Shown here: positions 12,121 to 24,200 of the stretch, one piece after another
Layout of the letters: each line of letters begins with the position of its first letter
Position numbering within the stretch: position 1 is the stretch's first letter
From: Blasia pusilla
Lineage: Eukaryota > Marchantiophyta > Marchantiopsida > Blasiales
Assembly: GCA_050084515.1 (NCBI GenBank)
Contig: CM114273.1
Span: 37,076,001 to 37,140,000, forward strand
Length of the DNA: 64,000 nt
Direction of reading: 5' to 3'
The notes under the pieces: model-generated
What the model saw: the letters and a program-made list of their open reading frames with translations, nothing else
Databases searched by the model: none
What the model was told of the DNA's origin: nothing
Made by a program: the position numbers and the translations under genes

Positions 12121-13115
12121 ATCAATCACTCACTCACTCACTCACTCACTCACTCTATCATTCAATCAATGAATCCCCCCCCCCCAGCAGGTCGGTCGGT
12201 CGGTCTGTCAGTCCGTCCGTCACCGGGCTAGAGAGAGGAGGAGGAGGAAGAAGAGGAAGAGAGACGAGATTTGACAATGCCCGAATGCTGCAAAGCTTAT
12301 AGTCGTGTTGTACCACTACCGGTGCTCTACAATGTTGGGGGTTTCCGGCGGGTACCTTGCTTCCTTCCTTTCCTGTGCGTCTGCGTCTGTAGTAGAGGAG
12401 GAGGAGGAGGGTGGGTCTGGCTGGCTGGCTGGCTGGATTGCTGCCGCTTGACTTGATGCCTGCCCTGCCCTGCCCTGCCTGCCTGCGAGGCTTTAAGAAG
12501 TGCGGTCAGACAAGCAGACAAAACAGAACACGCTCGCTCGCTCGCTCTTGAGGCTTGAGCTGGTGAAAGCAAAAGTAGGCACCCACAGCGCTTAAGGACA
12601 GGACGACGAGGCGGACGACGACGACGACGACGATTGAGCCCAGCTGATGTCAGACATGCACTACGAGCTAGCTATCGCTGCAGCTGTGGGACCTCCGTCC
12701 CTCCCTCCATCTCCAATCTTCACCTCCCCTCCTCTCGTCTCGTCTCGTCTCCTCTCCTTTCTCTCCTTCCTCCACCACCAACAATCGCCTTTTACCTCGA
12801 TTCGCTCTTTCTTCTACCCCCTACGACTCTAGGATCCTCTCTTTCCTTCTCGCTTTCTCACTCGATCTGATCGCTGGCCTCAGTCAGTCGGTCGGTCGGT
12901 CAGTCAGTCAGTCACGCGATCGATCAGTCGATCGATCAAAGGATCGATGCTCCCTCCCCGCTTTCGTTTCAACCCGCGATCCGCGAGGTGAGCGCCTTCC
13001 CCGCCGCGAGCGTGAGACCCGCGATGCGCGAGGTTCCGACAAGCCCGGCGCGGACGGACGCGGGCGGGCGGGTAGGCGAGCGGATGGATGAATGGACGGA
13101 CGGACGGACGGAGGG
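12121..13115. repeat. Cluster of tri-, tetra- and pentanucleotide microsatellites upstream of CesA
   Basis: Short pure or near-pure runs: CACT at about 12125-12154, GGTC at 12190-12205, GTCC at 12211-12221, GGA at about 12236-12262, GGCT at 12417-12436, CCTG at about 12460-12486, CGCT at 12531-12547, GAC at 12613-12633, GTCA/GTCG at about 12878-12914, GATC-type at about 12916-12940, GGAC at 13093-13113. The interspersed sequence is GC-rich. No convincing coding frame: the open frames here are products of the repeats. Confidence 0.85.
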
Positions 13116-13288
13116 TGGGGGGAAGAGTGGGTTAGGGGGGGGTAGCAAGAATGGAGGAGAGTGTTATCAAGAAGGGGAAGGAATCAATGGGGGGCAATCA
13201 GTCAATGAATAGTAATAAAGGAGCACGGGCAGCGAGAGGGCAGGCAAGGCTGGCATGCCAGGCAGGCGTGTGGTGGGCCTCCGATGAC

Positions 13289-13319
13289 GCCAAGCTCAGG
13301 CCTTTGTCACCATTAATCT
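13289..13319. repeat. 31 bp perfect direct repeat, copy 1
   Basis: Identical over 31 bp to 14535-14565, beginning GCCAAGCTCAGGCC. The two copies enclose 1,215 bp that changes from GC-rich (to about 13790) to AT-rich. It could mark a filler insertion or a segmental duplication. Confidence 0.9.
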
Positions 13320-13814
13320 GACAGCTCAATGGAATGGAGTAGTCGCTCGCCCGAGCCGACCGCCTTCCCGCGAGCTATGGTGTCGAGCCTCCCTCCCCGA
13401 CCTCGCGTCGACAATCCGGTGGGACGTCCCGCTCGCTCGGCAGCCTCCACGTATGCCATTCCATTCCATGCCTTGCCATGCCATGGATCCAGCGGGTTCC
13501 CGGTGGAGTAATTGCTTGCGGGAGGTCGGGTTACCTCTCAACTCCGGTTCGCTTTAAGCCTCTTCGTGCCCTCACGTTTAACTGCTACTGATAACCCGTC
13601 CCTCTTTGCCTTCTTCGGCCACGTGTCCCGCTTCTTCAAGAGGCCCCCGTTAATGTCTGGTGATAGCCGGATCCCCCATCGCCCCCCGGCCACTTTGGCT
13701 GGTGTCCTTGTCACCGCCATTTTAGCGGCCTCTTCCCTGTTTTCTTTCATGCGAAAGAAACTACTCTATGGTGGACGCTTGAGAGGCTATATAAGTCGAC
13801 AAGATCCCATATGA

Positions 13815-14005
13815 TATTTATATTGTTATGGGAAATTGTTTTTTCATTTTGAGATCATTTTTTTTTACTCACGTCTTTTTTTATTAATAGGTTCCTTCAC
13901 TATTTTATATTATTATGAGAATTTTTTTCTTCATTTTGAGATCATTCTTTTTCACCCACTTTCTTTTTTTACCGAAAGGATCCTTCACTCTTTAAATCAA
14001 GAGGA
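13815..14005. repeat. About 95-100 bp degenerate tandem duplication
   Basis: Two AT-rich units, each containing a CATTTTGAGATCATT core followed by a T-rich stretch and GGTTCCTTCACT or GGATCCTTCACT. Part of this motif set also appears near 45070-45160, so it may belong to a dispersed element. Confidence 0.5.
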
Positions 14006-14534
14006 TCATTCGAATTCAATTGTATACTTGGGGGCAAAGAAATATTGAGAACACTTGAAAGGGATTCACATGTAGAAGTCTCACTCCACCATAGGAAGAG
14101 GGAGAATGAATGCCTCTAAATGTACAATCATATAGGGCTAGTACATATTTTAGTGGATGTGAGAGTGTGTTTGATGTTAAGAGTTTCTTTTTTGTGAAAA
14201 TTGGATGAATATTATAGAAGTCTCCGACCAAAGAGGTAAAAAAAGATTGTTGTTTGTTTCATAGTACAAATACATTAGATAGTCACACGTTTATGAAGAG
14301 AGAAGCGACTCTCCCCATCTTAATATGGCCATTCTAATTGAGTCATGTCACAATCCGAAATGTAAAATATTTTCTCATGGTCCAACTATATATAATATTT
14401 TCCAAGAGTGGGACAAAGAAACGCAATTAATATCACACTAGGAAGTGCCCCCCTTTCAAATGAAAAAGGACACTTCAATCGTAATGTGATTTATAAAAAA
14501 ATATTTCAATGAAATGACACCCTAAACCCTAAAT

Positions 14535-14565
14535 GCCAAGCTCAGGCCTTTGTCACCATTAATCT
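14535..14565. repeat. 31 bp perfect direct repeat, copy 2
   Basis: Second copy of the 31 bp sequence at 13289-13319, same orientation. It directly follows a short CCCTAAACCCTAAA stretch (14521-14533) that resembles two plant telomere units. Confidence 0.9.
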
Positions 14566-15134
14566 TCCTATTGACATATATCTTAGTACCCGCACAAGCT
14601 CCTTACTAGTTTGTATGAAGAAACTCGTCAAATCTAATTGATATAGCAAATATGGTGTTTTGGGATATGGGCGGGAATTTTGAAGAACTTGAGTCCAAAT
14701 TCTTGTCCATGGCATTTGTTGAACCTCCATCTCCCATATAGCCTTTGTCGCCATATCTTTTCACCCCTGCCCTAGATTATGGAACACACATGCAAGATCG
14801 ATCTCTCTTGTTAAGAAGTGCCATACACCTTATTACAATTCTTTGCAACCAAGGTCCAAAATCATGTTGTACACAAAACATCACAACATGACGAAAACTC
14901 AACATCCAAGAATGTATTTTGCTATTTCCAAATGATAACTCCTTCCTCCATAAACTTTCATCGTCCCCACCGATCGTAATCCGGTTGGCACTTTTAGCTG
15001 CTCAAGTCGCCCAATCCTCTTCTATTCACAATTCACAATTCATGTCACCTCTTCCTCTAAACACAAGGATCCCACCCTAAAAGGCCCTTTACACCACCAC
15101 CAGAAACCCTACTCATCTTTCCAAATATAATCAT

Positions 15135-15330
15135 AAACTTCAATAGAAACGTTTGATGGAAAACCCATCGGGATACAAAGGAGGGGGACCATAGAGAGAA
15201 AAAAACCCCGCGGGCCACGAAAGGACACTCCTCCTCCCAAAGATTCTGGTCCCAAGACGCCAAAATAGGGATCCAACGTCCCCCAGAATCGGGATAGGTC
15301 CCTAAACAAGGAACCACCACCACCTCCAAA
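15135..15330 (-). mobile_element. Fragment of the endonuclease-type retroelement 3' tail
   Basis: Read on the minus strand it contains CTCTCTATGG, CCCCCTCCTTTGTATC and CGATGGGTTTTCCATC in the same order as the tails at 30860-30960 and 60335-60420. Only the 3' non-coding tail is recognisable. The upstream part is diverged. Confidence 0.6.
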
Positions 15331-15339
15331 CAAACGATG

Positions 15340-15960
15340 GGCTTACTAACAACTAACTATCTTAGCTGGGATCAACCACCCCGAGCCACGTGCCGTCTTG
15401 GATCCCGTATAGCGGCGGTTCCGACCGCCGCTCCAGTCCCACTCCCAAGTAGCCGTTCCAACCCCTCTTACCCCCACCTTCTTGTCGGTAGCTTCCAGGT
15501 TAACGGACCCATCCCCACCCGCTCCATTATTTGCTTTCGGGTGGATGGACGCCACTCCTAACGGGAGAGTGTGTGTTACTCCCACCACTGTGCCACGGAA
15601 GGCGGGGATCGTATGAGCCTCCGTCTCCCGCGATTGGACGGGAATACTTTACGTACCCCGAGTCTGTCCATCCGTTCGCGTCCGGACTCCAGCAGCGGCC
15701 CCGCTCGCCGTCCGTCCGTCCGTCCGTCCGTCGACGGCGTCTCGTACCCCTCACTTACGTCGGTTCGGACGCTTGTTTCACATGCGCCGGGACTTACTTT
15801 ACTGGCCGCGTGGCCATTTTCACCGACTCTTACCGTACCATGGTTACCGGCCGTGCGGGTCCTAGGTACGTGTGTGGATCGGATTGGAGGTTTCCGTCGT
15901 GTTAAACAATCGCCAATTCTCATATGAGGAGTAGCGATGGTTTCGCTACTTCTCATGACC
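15340..15960. other. GC-rich island with CCGTCCGTC repeat and terminal hairpin
   Basis: GC-rich block with several overlapping open frames in both strands (up to 126 codons) and no recognisable domain. It contains a CCGT tetranucleotide run at about 15708-15733. One of several such islands in the window, and it ends at the hairpin at 15924-15956. Confidence 0.5.
15924..15956. repeat. Hairpin with 14 bp arms
   Basis: Arms 15924-15937 and 15943-15956 (ATGAGGAGTAGCGA) pair with a single G/T mismatch around a 5 nt loop. The hairpin is flanked by direct copies of CGCCAATT at 15911-15918 and 15969-15976, like a small inserted foldback. Confidence 0.75.
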
Positions 15961-15969
15961 GAAATTTCG

Positions 15970-17430
15970 CCAATTTATAACACAACGGCCCCTTTTCGGG
16001 TTTTGAGTAATACGGCTCAGAAGAATATAAATCGCCACAGGAAAACTATTATGTATCGTAAATAAAATTAATATTAACACATACGTTAATATCCAATTCT
16101 TAAAAATTCATGCGGAGAAACATGTGGAATAATTTGTATTTTGTAAACTCTGCACTTAGGATAAGACAAGTTAAGATCGTGGTCGTAAATATTTATTAGA
16201 GGGACTAATAATATTGGATACAAAATATTTTTCTGATATTGTTCGGTGGAGGAAGAAATATTTTGTTATTGTCTTTTTGTCGTGTGCCAAACCAAGAGAT
16301 GTTTGTAAATCAAGAAGGCACTCTCCAATAATATAGATGGATGTCCTCTGGTTGGTAGGCAAGATTTTCTTTTTAATTAATTATATTTTTCATAAAATAT
16401 AATTAATTATGAAAAAAAATTTACCCGCAGCCCAATGTAGTTTCCCTAACTCCATGAGTTTCCATTGGAGTCTCCTTCTTTATATTTCTAATAGTTCATC
16501 ATCGGAGAGATTTGTTTTATTCATGTCACTTATTTTTCTTCTCATGTAGAGCATGGTCCGAGGCTTGGCAAGCACCGGCATTTTTTGTCAAAGCAACCGG
16601 TTGAGAATGTGTGATTTCCCATGCAAATCTGAAAGTTAAGCAAATTTTCGACGTGAAAATAGGGTTTTCTTTGTTAAATTTTTTAAAATCCGGCCGGGGT
16701 GGCTAAATTTCGGACTACGTTAAAAGTTCTCTCGGAAAAAAAACCGGTGGGCCTAAAAAACTTGTCCAAGAACTGGCATGGAAGTAGAATTGGTATATAA
16801 AATTTTATAGATAAACTTGGTAATTTAATTTCTACACGTAATAATTTTTATCCAAAGTTTATATTGTGATGGAGAGATTGATTTGCGCTCTTAAACATCT
16901 TTTTCGTGGCAAAATAAATGAGAGAAAATTTATTTTTTATTACATTCGACTTGAATCATATTTATGAATTATTTCATTAATTTATTTTTTACGCCAAATT
17001 GAACATAGCCATGGATGAGAGATTGGACCCGAATGTTGCTTTGCAATTTGCCCAAACCAAACCAGTGTGCGACCTTGAGAGGGCGTGAGTTTGAGAGGGG
17101 AAGTAGTTATTATACTCGCACGTGGATAGGGTTAGATAGCAAGAAAAAAAAACAGCTGGTGTATGTAGGGGCCGTAATAATCTTTAAACGTGCTCAAACT
17201 ATAAGAAAAGCTTGTGTCCAAGGTCCACTTTCACTTCTTTGGATGATATTGTTTTTGAAGTTACTTCAAAGGACATTCCCATTTCTCCTTTCGGTTTAAA
17301 TAGACCATTGCCTCAAGTTACACTCAATAGACATTTCCCTATGCTTTGATTTTCTCCATAGCTCCTCTTTCATTGTAGTGCCTTTCATCTCCCCAAGCCC
17401 CCTTCAAATATATATATGCTACATCATTTA
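15970..17430. other. AT-rich intergenic DNA, nothing supported beyond the 16 bp inverted repeat
   Basis: No coding frame of note, no LTR or element ends recognised. Composition is typical of the gene-poor part of the window. Confidence 0.4.
16374..16409. repeat. Perfect AT-rich inverted repeat, 16 bp arms
   Basis: TAATTAATTATATTTT, a 4 nt TCAT loop, and its exact complement. It could extrude as a cruciform. No terminator or gene context. Confidence 0.9.
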
Positions 17431-17432
17431 GA

Positions 17433-17745
17433 ATGGTACCCTTAGCTACTGCGATTCTCTATTGTAGGCAGCAGGTCTCCATAGCGTTGCAGCGCGCCCA
17501 GGCTAATGGGCTTTTGCGGCGGGCTCAGGCTGTGGGAGATGCCGGAGCTAGAGGCCCACTTAGTAGTGGTCATAGCTCTCTTGTAGTTGCTGATATTTTC
17601 TCTGTTGTTGGTGAATTTCGTCGTTAGGGGGGGAATGCCCCCTTCTTCCTCTTATGGTCTTGTTGTAGCCTTCAGGTTTTGACTCTTTGAGTCCCCCTCT
17701 TTTGTACTTCCGATCGGATTTTCCATCACTTTTTAATGCAGCCCC
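17433..17745 (+). mobile_element. 5'-truncated copy of the endonuclease-type retroelement (last codons plus tail)
   Basis: Encodes only the last part of the element's protein (frame containing TAILYCRQ and VSIALQRAQANGLLRRAQ), then the conserved CGTTAGGGGGGGAATG junction and the tail CTTTGAGTCCCCCTCTTTTG. The tail breaks off before the usual 3' terminus. Closest in sequence to the copy at 43196-43955. Confidence 0.8.
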
Positions 17746-18839
17746 CTTTTCCCTTTTATTAATTGTGCTTTTCATCTCGTCGAAGTCCCTCTCCAATATA
17801 TTTTCCACGTCAGCACGCTCCATCACCTAAACCACAACCACGAACCCGCAAATCCAAGTCACGGGTAATTTACCCAGAGTAACCGCCTATTCCGCTCACC
17901 CCTCTAAAATTCACATAAGAGGAAGAACAACAAAGCCCCACCTATCTGGCCTCTATTTCATCTGGGCCCACCACGCCATCTCCAACCCCTCAGCTATTAC
18001 GGCCATGGAGAGATCTTTTCTCCGCCGAAGTAGCCCCCCTATTTCGCCTCTGTTCCAGCGGTTCCCGCTACATTCGCACCTCTTCCAAGTATAGCCAGAG
18101 TTGACGACATACGGGATACCGCTACAGTCGCAAGTAGGGCGAAAAGTCGTTGTTGTTGGTCAATGGCACCCTTCTCCTGCCTAAGGCGACCGGCGGCGCA
18201 CTCTTGGTTTGGCCCCGGTTTAGCACCGCACCTTTAAGCGTGAGCGGGGTTGGTCAAATGTGAGCCCGACATTATTCTACCCGCCCTCCGTTTACGGGTG
18301 CGCAAATTGTGGGTCATTTTCACCCTTTTTTGTTGCTCTTTTGGTGTCTCAAAAAGTAAGAAAACTGTTTGGGTGATTATGAATTTGTTGCATCGTTTTA
18401 TTGTGGAGGCATTATTTAGAAACAAAATTATTTATTTGCGGATTTTTTTTAGTGGTTATCGTTATCACCATTTTGAGATTGTGTACCCATAATCCTCGAA
18501 CAATAGAATGGGTGGTCCAATGTTTTGACTATTAACAGAGGATGGGGTTAGAGAAATCCTCCTCCGGTGTTGTTAACCGTGTGAGATTTAAAAAATACTT
18601 AAATTAAAGGCTAAAGGTTCAACGGGTGTTACAAAAATTTTCCCCTCACATGTGCATAGCACAAACATCATACTTCTAATTTTTAAAGCAAGTACATTTT
18701 GTGGTAGATTGATGTACCATAAACCGAGTCAAAGTAGCGAATTTCGATAACACTCTCCACTCTTTTGAGAATGAACTCATATTAATAGGATTATGCATAA
18801 CTTCTTGATTTGCAATAAGTTTTTTTGAAAAATGGTCAA
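17746..18839. other. Mixed-composition intergenic DNA
   Basis: About 17830-18240 is somewhat GC-rich without recognisable coding content. The remainder is AT-rich. No supported gene. Confidence 0.35.
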
Positions 18840-19006
18840 TCTATATTATAATTTGAGGAGTGATTATGACATGGCGACACATGTCACCCTAAACCGGCGC
18901 GTATGCATTTCAAGAAAGGGGGCACGTAAATGCACAATGTATACATTTCAAGGCCGGGGGCACGTATATGCACATGATCGTGCATCGGTCCCCTCACGGG
19001 CACTAA
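18840..19006 (+). mobile_element. Helitron-like short element, second family (incomplete 3' end)
   Basis: Begins TCTATATTATAATTTG after an A, like 35672, and ends near GGGCACTAA. Internally it carries two GGGGGCACGTA(A/T)ATGCACA-type phrases. The base after CTAA is C instead of T, so the 3' end may be eroded. Non-coding. Confidence 0.5.
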
Positions 19007-19950
19007 CAAGAAAGAAAATATTTCCACAACATAGACCTCGTGGCTCTAATGTCTTTGCATTGATCGAGTTATATACTTAGTCTACTTTACTTTGATATCA
19101 TGGGAATATTGTACCATTTTGAATAATTGGACATCGTCATCTATATATTAATTGGACGTATTTTTTTCCAATCTTTCATCTAGTTTTCACACTTGTATGC
19201 TCAAAAATATTTTCTAACGTGGTGACCCGGTTGAATATAGAAAAAAAAACTTTAAAATAGCATGTATACGGACACTCACCAGTGCTCTAATAAACCATTT
19301 TCTTCCACACTCATCAATGAGTACCACCCCCACAATTAAAACTTTAATACAAACTACTTTTAATAACATAGGATGATCTCAATCTCTTTTAAGGAAAAAA
19401 ACTTCAAAGAGACACATAAATAGAAGAGGGGAAAAAAACACTCACCAACCCAAACAAACCATTACCCTATTTTCTCCGTCAACATTTCTTTTTATGGCAA
19501 CCCACAACGGAAATATTAAAATACAGAAAGACACACATATTCGCAATAAAATATTGAAATATTCCACAGAGACGGACGGAAGCGCATCGTCGAAGAAGGG
19601 AGTTACTTATTCCGTCCGAGAACTGGGGCTCTCTAACGCCATTAATGAACGGCTGAATTCTGTTGACTTCACGTGACCTCCGTCCGTCGGAATTCATGCA
19701 GCGACGTACTGACGGGTGAGCATATGCGGACGGGGGAGAAGTCCTTAACCCGAGGAAAACCTGCCGCGGAGTCCTCCGCGAAGGACCGAAGCCGTGACTC
19801 CGGAGGGAGGGCCGCCATTTTCTTTCTTTCTCTCCTCTCCACGTCCGTCGTCCCTACGAGCGCTTCTTTACGGCACTCTTCGCCGAAGGGAAAGAAGAGA
19901 AATCATCTCACCCCATATCTTTCCTGCCCTATTTTGGCAACCCCTTTAGC
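19007..19950. other. AT-rich DNA followed by a GC-rich island (about 19560-19900)
   Basis: The island carries GACGGACGG and CTCCGTCCGTCGG motifs and a perfect 7 bp hairpin CGCGGAG-TC-CTCCGCG near 19764-19781. The open frame 19673-19957 (+, 94 codons) has no recognisable domain. Confidence 0.45.
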
Positions 19951-19954
19951 GCAA

Positions 19955-20760
19955 TGATCAATGCCCAACTTATTTTATTTTTCTTTTCTACCATCCCCCA
20001 AGCAAAAATAATGGCCCACCATCGATTTTTAATGTGCTTGTCTACCATTCCCCATTTTGACAAGCTCCTTGGCCCAAGGAAAAGGAATGGCCCACCTCCA
20101 ATATTTTATGTGCTTGTCTACCATCCCCCATTGTGAGAAGCTCCTTGGCTCAAGGAAAAATAATTGCTTACCTTCGTCTTGTCTTTTCTTTTCTACCATC
20201 TCTCATTTTGACAAGCTCCTTGGCCTAAGGAGAAGGAATGGCCCCACCTTCATTTTTTATGGGTTTTTCTACCATCTCCCATTTTGAGAAACTGCTTGGT
20301 AAGAGGAAAAATAATAACCCACCTTCATTTTTATTTGCTTGCCCACCGTCCTTCATTTTGACAAGCTCCTTAGTCAAAGGACGTGACCCAAATACATTTT
20401 TATTTTTACCATTCCACATTTGGAAAAGCCTCTTAGATCCACGAAAAATGGTTCACCTTCATCTTTTCTTTTTCTAGCATCCTAAATTTTGACAAGCTCC
20501 TTAGCCAAAGGAAAAAAATTTTGATCCCACTTCATTTTTCATTCTCTACCATCCCTCATTTTGAAAACCAAAACAACCTTAGCCAAGAAAAAATTACCCC
20601 CTTTCATTTTTTATTATTATAATGAGCCTCTCTTTTGACAAGCTCCTTCAACCTCCTTGGCACAATTAAAAAATCGCCCATCATTTTTTTTCACAAGCCT
20701 ACATTTCATTTTGACAAGCTCCCTTATTTCAACAAGGAAGAATTAATGGTCCACCATTTT
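19955..20760 (+). repeat. Satellite-like tandem array, 75-80 bp unit, about ten degenerate copies
   Basis: Each unit has the order CTACCATC(C/T)C, CATTTTGACAAGCTCCTT, GGCC(C/T)AAGGA, an A-rich stretch, then CCCACCTTCATTTTT. About ten diverged units can be followed, with the later ones (after about 20400) carrying more indels. Open frames through it (19954-20136, 20057-20287, 20238-20477) reuse the repeat in different registers and drift, so it is probably not coding. Confidence 0.85.
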
Positions 20761-20995
20761 GTTCTTCCTTGCGAGGCCACGGTTTGCTTGGAGGCCCATT
20801 CGTAGCAACATCATGGCTATTTCTCTCTTTATGCCCTTATTCTATGCAAAGAAAAGAAAGCATAAAAAAAGTCACAACTTTCCAGCTCCATATTTCTTGT
20901 ACTTGGGTGTGTGGTGGCACTAGCCTTTTTCTCCTTCCAGATTTGCTTTCCATGGCTGCCATAATGGGATCAAATGATCTCCCAACCATAACTTC

Positions 20996-21203
20996 CCATC
21001 ACATCTACACTCCAAGTTAATTAACTTCAAATGTGAAGTTTTACTCTTCCCATAAGGCAAACCATATACTTTGAAAGCGTATGAATCTCCTCCTTCACTC
21101 CACAACTTGAACCTTAAGTTGTTCCACTACAAGTGTACGCTTGAAAAAGAGTAGATCTCACCAGCCCCATAACTTGAAGGTTGAGTGAGTGTAGATGTGA
21201 TGG
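20996..21203. repeat. Inverted repeat with 17 bp perfect arms
   Basis: Arm 20996-21012 (CCATCACATCTACACTC) has an exact complement at 21187-21203. Flanking phrases also repeat in inverted order (CAAGTTAATT with AATTAACTTG; AGCCCCATAACTTG with GAGTTGTGGGGCT), so a longer, rearranged foldback is likely. Confidence 0.75.
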
Positions 21204-21209
21204 TTGAAT

Positions 21210-24200
21210 TAACTTGGAGTTGTGGGGCTAGTGAAACACTCACTTTTTATGTGTGGAGAAGTAGTTTTTAGTCCCAAAGTGCATTCGTAGAATTGGGCTC
21301 CTTAGTTCTTCATAGAGAGTCATCATCTACTCACAAGAACTTCCTATCATAAGTACACTCTCCCCTTTAAAGAATATGACCAATTAAATCTACTCTTTTT
21401 CAAGTTCTTACAATAGTAGTAAGGCCTGAAATATGGTCATAGAGTTGGGCTTTGGGGCACTATTATGGGGACACTTAAATCTACTTTCTTTCAAGTGTAA
21501 GCCAATACGAGGGAATCCAATTATATAGTCACAAAATGGGGAATGAAATTTAGTCAAGAACCACAAAGATTGGGCAAAGGGAGAGCTAACCATAAGAATG
21601 GAGTTTCTTTATGGAGAAGCACCATAACAATTCTTGGCGTAGTCATAAAGGACTCTTATACTCCCCCATTAGACATATATGAGTATGTACAGTACTCTAT
21701 TGGTGAGTGGTAAGTATACTTGAGGTGGGGTTTCAAAGGAATAATTGGTTAAGGTAATCTTAGTCCGAAGGCTACCTACTATAAGGGATAAGTTGGAATA
21801 TTGGGTTGATTATGGCCATGTCAAAGGTGCCCCCTTATGGATTTTATAACTATGATTGAGGGAAAATAATTCCAAACCATACGCATACTATCTTGATTTG
21901 TAAACTCTCATATGGCTTAACATGAGTCGAGGGGGAATGTGAGTTTAAATTTTGTCACTTCATGAGGGAGTAAAGGAAATTTGTCCTCAAGTTGTGTTTT
22001 CACTTTTTGTGAAGTGGCCATTTCTTACTCGCAAGATCACATGTATTGCTCATGTTCTCCATATATGATTCTATATACAATATGGTAAACTTTTGCACGA
22101 AGATGTAAAAGATTTCTCTATCCACAATAAATAATTTTCCTAATAATCATATTTAATAGTTTAGTAATTATTACTTATTATTGAGGACAAACATATAGTA
22201 ACACTTCATATAGTCTATTTACAAGTTGCCCCAACACACCAATAATTTCACTTCTTTGTTTTCATTATCTTTAGAAAAATTCCAGAAAATACTAATTCAT
22301 ATTTTAGTGGTAGACAACCTTTTCACATTTCTTTCCTTTTTTAGTACTCCTAAAGGACTTAAAAAATAGGGTGAGATCACATATATTGGATTGGGTACCT
22401 TTATCTCTAAATTATTCAACACCAAGTGGAAAGCAATAAAATGAAAGGGGAGACATGTGAAATCAATTCCGATTGGGTTTGATTTAGGGCTACAATTCAA
22501 CATATTATAAGTAAGCTAACTAACTAGTAAGAGTTGGATTTTACAGTAGTTAGTGTGTAAAACCCAAAAGTACTCAATAGGATTCCAACTCTAGCTATCA
22601 ACCATAGATGGTTTGCGATATGGGTGGGTGGTATAAGGTCACTCTAACCTACTCTCATATGACAAGAAAATTTTCCTCTTTTGGAACCACCAAACATGTG
22701 GTTTTGAATTTTCATTTTAAAATAATATTTATCACTAAGAATTGCACACAAAGGTAAAGAAGGAAATTATGTTTCCATGTGTGTGTGTGGCTTTTATCAT
22801 AACCCCAAAAAATATGTGCCTCGTTTTTCTTTTTGATAGAATGTCCTAACTAAGAGTTCATTGCCACAATGAACGATACAATGAAATCCTCTTTTCATCA
22901 AGATTTCGCCTTAAACACAAATGCAACATTTTTCTTAAAATGAATTGATGTAGTTGGAGTTTCAATAACCCAAAAATTAATGAAGGTTTCAAGTTTCTAA
23001 TTCAAATGGTGGAGGACATACACTTCATGTATCCCCTCCAATCTTGATCGTTGACCATCGCTCTTTTTGCACTTGCTCTTGCCCTCACAAGAATCTATAG
23101 CCATTACCAAATCTTGCGTTATTGTGTAAAAGCAAACTCCCTAAGCCACATAATTTTTTGTCAAAATTGTAGGGTTTTTTTTTGTGTGTGTTTAAGATCA
23201 AGCAACATATATTTTGGTCAAAATTTAAGGATTTTTAAAAAAGTAACTTTACATGAAGGATTTGACGGAAGAAGTTGAGTGAATTTTTTAGATCCAATTT
23301 TAGAAAAAATAAAAAAATCAAAAAATTTGCACATTGGCACTGACATTGCATTGCACATCCAAAAAGAAATTTGGTACATGCTAACCCTCATCTTGAGTCA
23401 CCTTGTATGAGACGCCATCAAATCATACTATTAAGAGTGGTAGCCGTCGCTAAGAGGCTCCTAGTGGACGTCACGTGTGAAGAATGTCAGTTTCTCAATT
23501 ATTGTTTAAATTTTCCCATGGTAAACTAAGATTTGAATAGAAAATAGGTTTTTTAATCATTAATAAAATTTTCAAGATAAATTAAAATTAGAAAATAGAA
23601 TCTAAAATTTTTAAACCTATTTTTCATTATCAGTTTATTTTTTCATTTTATAAACTTAAAATTATTATTATAAAATTTAGGAAAAAAACTAAAAAATTTT
23701 ACTTTCAAGTTAATTTTGGAAGGGAAATAACATATTACTTTATAAATATGTCATTTAATCTCTTTTTCAAGATTTAATTGCGAGGGATTTTTTAAGAATA
23801 TTTTGATACAAAGTTTGGATCAAAAGGAGTGAATTGTTTTTACTAATTGAGAAACTTTGAAGACCCCTATCAAATTTGTCCATGAATTCATGAATTGTTT
23901 TTAAATTTTACCCTTAAATAAGCAGAAAACAAGAATGGGTAAGGTTTTAAGAATAATTAATTAATTATAATCAACTCAAATTCAAACATCTCCGAGATGA
24001 AATCTTCTAGAGTGTCTTTCAAATTTTTTTTCCATCTTTCCTCATTTGAAAATTAAAAATATTTTTTCAAGGTTCATGCAAATAAATTTTAAAGTTTAGT
24101 TTTCAGGGGAAATTCATTTTTTCTTTTGGGAAAAAATGAAAGGATAATAGGACACTAATGGGACAAAAATAATTCTTCAAAATAAAGGAAGACATGTTAT

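Larger units (their letters stand above)
13320..15130. other. Transition from GC-rich CesA upstream DNA to AT-rich intergenic DNA
   Basis: Composition changes sharply at about 13800. GC-rich 13320-13790 contains a CCATT/CCATG-type run (about 13456-13486) and a plus-strand TATATAAG near 13786 with no gene behind it. The remainder is AT-rich with no supported feature other than the repeats listed separately. Confidence 0.4.

Noticed and set aside
12121-12154. CRISPR-like regular repeats
   Set aside because: Simple tetranucleotide runs without spacers; plant nuclear DNA.
13786-13794. Plus-strand TATATAAG as a promoter
   Set aside because: No gene or transcript-like region follows on the plus strand.
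14521-14533. CCCTAAACCCTAAA as a telomere remnant
   Set aside because: Only two units; also arises by chance and within the copia LTR near 52660. Too short.
19954-20477. Repetitive protein-like frames with STIPHFDKLLG motifs
   Set aside because: They are register-dependent readings of the degenerate tandem array, and frames break between units.
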